A stretch of DNA of 31,576 nucleotides. Origin: Verrucomicrobiaceae bacterium (GTDB lineage Bacteria; Verrucomicrobiota; Verrucomicrobiia; Verrucomicrobiales; Verrucomicrobiaceae). Below, piece after piece: positions 11,101 to 17,100 of this stretch; within the stretch, counting starts at the first letter, position 1; each line of letters opens with the position of its first letter. Made by a program: the position numbers and the translations under genes. The stretch lies in assembly GCA_021151605.1 (NCBI GenBank), contig JAGKWZ010000086.1, positions 1 to 31,576 on the forward strand, written 5' to 3'. A model generated the notes under the pieces. The model did no database searches, was not told the origin of the DNA, and saw only the letters and a program-made list of their open reading frames with translations.

Positions 11101-14100
11101 TGAATGCCTGGATCGACTTTAACAACAATGGCGTGATCACCGATGCTGGAGAGCAGGTCATCACGAACGTGTCCGTCACCACAGGCAGCTCGGGAGTGAC
11201 GCTCAATCCAAGCTTCTCGATCCCCGCCACGGCCACCACAGCGGTAAATCTCGGGGTGCGCTTCCGTTTGTCAGCCGTGACTGCACCTGGAGCCACCGGC
11301 ACTCTGGCAAGTCTCGGTGAAGTCGAAGACTACGTCGTGAATATCGCCGCGCCGACCACGGATTTCGGTGACTTCACCACCTTTGGCAGCGCCAGCAGCA
11401 CACGTAATGCCACGCTCCGGCTCGGTGCTCTGACTGACACGGAATTTGTAGCAACGACCAACACCACCGCCACGGGTGACGACACCACGGGCAGTGATGA
11501 CGAAGACGGTGTGACTATGCCTTCACTCATGGCAGGAGCACCCGCCACGATTCCAGTGCTGGTGACCAACACGAGTGGCGTGCCAGCCTTCCTGAACGCC
11601 TGGATCGACTACAACAACAACGGTGTGCTCACGGATGCTGGAGAGCAGATCGCCACGAATGTGAGCATCGCCACCGGCAGCAACAACCTCACCCAGAACC
11701 TCAGCATCACGGTGGCTGCGACGGCGGTCCAGGGCACGAGCCTCGGTGTACGCTTCCGCCTGACCTCCACGTCAGCTCCTGGCACCACCGGAGCCAGTGG
11801 CAATGGTGAGGTCGAGGACTACGTCGTGACCATCACCACCCCACCGCTCGATTATGGAGACAGCAGCGTGCTCGGCAGTGCCTCTTCCAATGCCAACAGC
11901 AATCTCCGCCTGGGTGCTCTGGTGGATAATGAGTTTGCTCCTACGCTGAACGCCACTGCCAGTGGTGACGACATCACCGGCAGCGATGACGAAGATGGCG
12001 TGACTCTGCCAATCATGACCGCTGGTGCCCCGGCGACGATCCCTGTCACGGTCACCAATACCAGTGGTGCCGCCGCCTTCCTCAATGCCTGGATCGACTT
12101 CAACAATGACGGCGATGTGCTCGACGCTGAAGTCGAGGACTACGTGACCACCATCGCCGTGCCGACCACGGACTTCGGTGACTGGACTGGTGCAGCAGAT
12201 GCCTCCAGCATTGCCAGCTCAAACCTGCGCATGGGATCGCTGGCTGACACCGAGTTCGCCTCCACCCGCAATGCCACGGCCACTGGGGATGACGTCACTG
12301 GCAGTGATGACGAAGACGGTGTGACCCTGGCGGCTGGCTACAATCTCGGTGCGGCATCGTCCATGACCGTGGTGGTCACCAACCTGAGCGGAGCCTTGGG
12401 CTACCTGAACGCGTGGGTGGACTGGAACAACAACGGCTCCTTTGCCGATGCTGGCGAGCAGATCGCCACAAACACCTCGCTTGCGACAGGGATGAATGCC
12501 CAGGCACAGGCGGTGAACTTCACCGTGCCAGCCGGAGCCATCCCAGGGCAGCGGGGAGCGCGCATCCGCCTGACGAGTGTGCAGAACCCCACGCCGCTGG
12601 GAGCTGCGGGCACGGGCGAGGTGGAGGACTATCTCCTGACGGTGAACTGCCCGACGATCACCCTTTCCCCCGCATCTCTGACGACTCCAACCGTGGGTGC
12701 CCCCTACAGTGCGACACTGACAGCCAGTGGTGGGTCCGGTGCCTACAATTACACCGTCAGCAGCGGTATCCTGCCAGCCGGTTTGAGTCTGGCTGCCAGC
12801 ACGGGTGTCATCAGCGGCACGCCGACCAGCAGCGCCAGCCAGACCTTTACCATCACGGCCACGGACGTGAATGGATGCACAGGCTCCAGCAGCTACACGG
12901 TCGTGCCAGTCTGCACCACGATTACGATTGCGCCGACGTCAGTGGCCGCCAGCACCGTCGGCACAGCCTACTCACAAACGCTCACCGCCAGTGGCGGCAC
13001 CGCCCCCTACGGCAACTGGACCGTCACCAGTGGCAGTCTTCCAGCTGGCCTGACTTTGAATATCAGCACGGGTGCCATCACCGGCACGCCGACCAGCCCA
13101 GCGAGCGCAACATTTACCGTCCGCACAACTGATGCCAACGGCTGCACGGGCTCCAGGACCTACACGATGGTCCCTGTCTGCCCATCCATCGGCATCACCC
13201 CGGTGACTGCTGCCACTGGCACCGTCGGCACGGCTTACAGTCAGACCCTCTTGGCAACTGGAGGCATAGCCGCCTACACATGGACGACCGTCACCGGCAC
13301 TTGGCCCGCAGGCTTGGCACTGAGTTCCGCAGGTGTGATCAGCGGCACGCCGACAGCCAGCACTGGTGCGGCCGTGAACATCACCGTGCGTGCCACAGAC
13401 TCACGCGGCTGTGCAGGCGACCAGGTGGTGAGCCTGAGGATTTGCCCGGTGATCGCTCTCAATCCAGCGTCTCTGTCGAATGGCACCGTAGCCTCCGCTT
13501 ACACACAAACGGTCACAGCCAGCAATGGAGTGGCAGCATACACCTATGCAGTGAGCGGTGGTAGCCTTCCAGCTGGGTTGACACTCACTCCAAGCTCAGG
13601 TGTGATCAGTGGCACGCCGACTACGGCTGGCAGTTATGTTTTCACCATCCGTGCCACTGACGCCAATGGATGCTCGGGCACGAGAGCCTACAGCGTCGTC
13701 ATAAACGCGCAGCCATCCATCGGCAATCTGGTCTGGAATGACCTGGATGAAGATGGACTCAAAGACACCAACGAGCCAGGCGTGGCCAACGTGTTCGTCG
13801 AATTGCTGACTCCAGGTGCTGACAATGCCGTCGGTGGCACTAGCGCGAATGCAGACACCGTCGTTGCCACCACTTCGACGAACTCACTCGGCAACTACGA
13901 ATTCGCCCTCCTCCAGCCCGGGCGATACTATGTCCGCATCACGCCTCCAGACACCTTGCCGCTGGCCTCACGTGTGGCTGTGACGACCGACAACGGCGTC
14001 GATAACGACAACAATGGCACACCTCTAAGCACGAATGGCGGCCCAGTCGTCAGCCCGGTGATTCAACTCACTTCTGGAACCGAGCCAGGTTCCACCGGCA

Positions 14101-17100
14101 CCGGCACTGCTGACAACACCATCGATTTCGGCCTCGTGATCGGCAACAGTGTCTTGTGGCTCATCGACGAAGATCACACGCTCTCCACAGCCCTGCATTT
14201 GTGGTCGTTCACCAACTATCGCACACCAACAACGACAGCCACCGACTACGGTCGCCTGAAGTACCGCCGCCCATCTGATGGTGTGATCCGAGACATTGTC
14301 GATGGGGGCGACATTGAGGCGATGGCCATCAATCGGTTCACTGGAGAGATCTACATCTTCTCGAGTGGAAGAATCAGCGGCGCACCGGCAAACACCCAGT
14401 CTCTTTGGACCTACAACCTCAACGATGCCCCAGACAACATTGGCAATATCGTCCTGACACTCATCGGACATATCCAAATGCCCACCAGCGGCGCATTCAT
14501 GGAAGCGCTGGCTTATGACCCCGACACCAAGCGCCTTTACACCGCCGACCCACGGGACAGTTCGCAGAACTCCAGCACGACTACCGACCGTCTCTACTAC
14601 ATCGACATCCGCAATCTCAACCCCAATCCGATGCTAGCCTCCTCCATGATCTCGGTGGGTGACATGGCTGGCCAAAGCCAAGTTTGCCGCTATACCGATG
14701 GCCTCGAATTCTCCGCGGATGGCAAGCTCTACGCGGTGGATGGCACGGATGATCATGTGTATGAGATCAATCGTACAACGGGTGCCATCGCCGTCGTCAC
14801 GGACAACAGCATCGTCGGTGGCCCTGGCGGCACGGTGGATGTCGAAACCATGGCCTGGGACGAGGTCAGCAACCGCATGATTGCTGTCGATAACAGCGGC
14901 CAGCGCTTCATTGAGGTCACCCTCAATACGAACGGCGGCAACATCGCCATCGCCAGCTTTGTCACGGGTGTGCCAGGCATGCCGGGCACCGCTGACCTGG
15001 AGGCATCTGCCATGTATGACACCTATCCGCCGCAGCCTCGTGTGGGCGTCGGCAATGCCGTATTCATCGACGCAAACTTCAACGGCCGCATGGACTCTGG
15101 AGAAGGCGTGAATGGTGTCAGTGTCGAGCTTTATGAGGTGGGTGATATCCCGGAAGTCGATGCCCCGACGAGTATCGTCACGACTGCTGGCGGCGGGCTT
15201 TACAGCTTTAATCGCCTGCTCCAGGACGACTACTTCATCCACATCCGCGCCACTAATTTCCAACCCGGCGGGCCTTTGAATCAATACGAATCCATCCCCG
15301 GAGTCACCACGTCCGATGATAATCTCGGCGAGGATGGTATCGACGATGCCAATCCAGCACTCAATGGCATCAGCAGCGCGGTCTTTACCCTGGCCAAGAA
15401 CTCTGAACCGACGAACACCACTGGCGAAACCGGCACCAATGCGACGAGTGACGACGTGGATGACGATAACACCGACCTGACCATCGACTTTGGCTTCCGC
15501 GACAAGCGAATAACCCTGGGCGACTTGGTGTGGAATGATGCCAACAACGATGGCCTCAAAGGTACGACCGAGGTGGGAATCGCAGGTGTGACGGTGCAGT
15601 TGCTATCACCCGGAGTGGATAATGCCATCGGTGGAACTGGCACAAGCGCTGACACCGTCGTGGCAACGACGACAACTGACTCGGTCGGCAGATACAGCTT
15701 TACCGTGGATGTGCCAGGTCGCTACTTCGTGAGCGTCACGCCGCTGGCTCCCAATACCTTGGCCAGCAGTGTCGTCAGCACAGCTGACAATGGTGTGGAC
15801 AACGACAACAACGGTCAGCAGCCCGGTGGCAGCGGCAGCGCTGTGCTCAGCCCAGTCATCCAGCTGGCGGTTGGAGGCGAACCAGGAACTGGAGGTGCGA
15901 CCAGCATCGAAAACACCCTCGACTTCGGTTTGAGAAGCTGCCCCGTCGTCACGCTAAACCCCACAACGCTTTCTGCGGGGACCGCCGGCACGAGTTACAC
16001 TCAGGCGCTCACAGCCTCAGGCGGAGTGTCACCTTATGCCTATTCTGTCTTCACTGGCACACTCCCGCTCGGTTTGACCTTAAATCCAACGACAGGTGTG
16101 ATCAGTGGCACACCTACAGCTGGTAATGGAGCTGGTGCATCTGTCACGATCCGCGCCACCGATGCACTAGGCTGCCAGGGGACACGGGCATACGTCTTGA
16201 AAATCTGCCCGGTTATCTCGGTGAGTCCCACAGCTCTTGCCAATGGCACTGTGGGCACGATTTACTCACAGACACTCACGGCTAGCGGAGGCGCTGCTTC
16301 ATATTCATTCACAGTCAGCGGTGGCAGCTTGCCAGCCTGGGCCACCCTGAACTCGAGCACTGGCATTATCAGTGGAACCCCGAACAGCACACTGGCAGCA
16401 AGCTTCACCATCACCGCCACAGACGCCAACGGCTGCCAGGGAACCCGGACATATAGCATCACACCTTGCCCGGTGATCACACTCACCCCCGCCACACTGC
16501 CGAACGCAGTGGTCGGCACTGCCTACAGTCAGACAGTGACGGCCAGTGGCAGCTCCAGCGCATATACATACTCAGTCAGCAGCGGATCACTGCCAGCCTG
16601 GGCCACACTAAATGCCAGCACCGGAGTGATCAGTGGCACGCCGACGACCACGGCGGGTGCCAGCTTCACCCTCCAGGCCACAGACGCACTCGGCTGCACC
16701 GGCACTCAGGCCTACACCATCACGACAGTCTGCCCCACCATCACTCTGAACCCAGCATCGCTAAGCACGGGTACGCTCGGCTTGAGCTATAATCAGACTT
16801 TGTCAGCCACAGGTGGCACGGCTCCTTATTCATCATGGACGGTGGCCAGCGGCACCCTGCCTGCAGGTTTGACTCTGAATACAAGCACAGGAGTCCTCTC
16901 AGGCATACCTACGGCGACAGGTTCCAGCACCTTTACCCTGCGCACCACTGACTTCCGTGGCTGCCAGGGCAACCGTAGCTATACAGTCATCATCAAAGGG
17001 CTGACGCTCGGTAACCTCATCTGGCAGGACAATGATAATGACGGCATCCGCGATGTCGGCGAACCAGGTGTGGCCGGAGCCCAGGTCACCCTCATGAGTC

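Noticed and set aside
6945..12647. CRISPR-like or satellite-like appearance of the regular repeats
   Set aside because: The period is about 489 bp, all units are in one open frame and encode a known domain; there are no short identical repeats with unique spacers.
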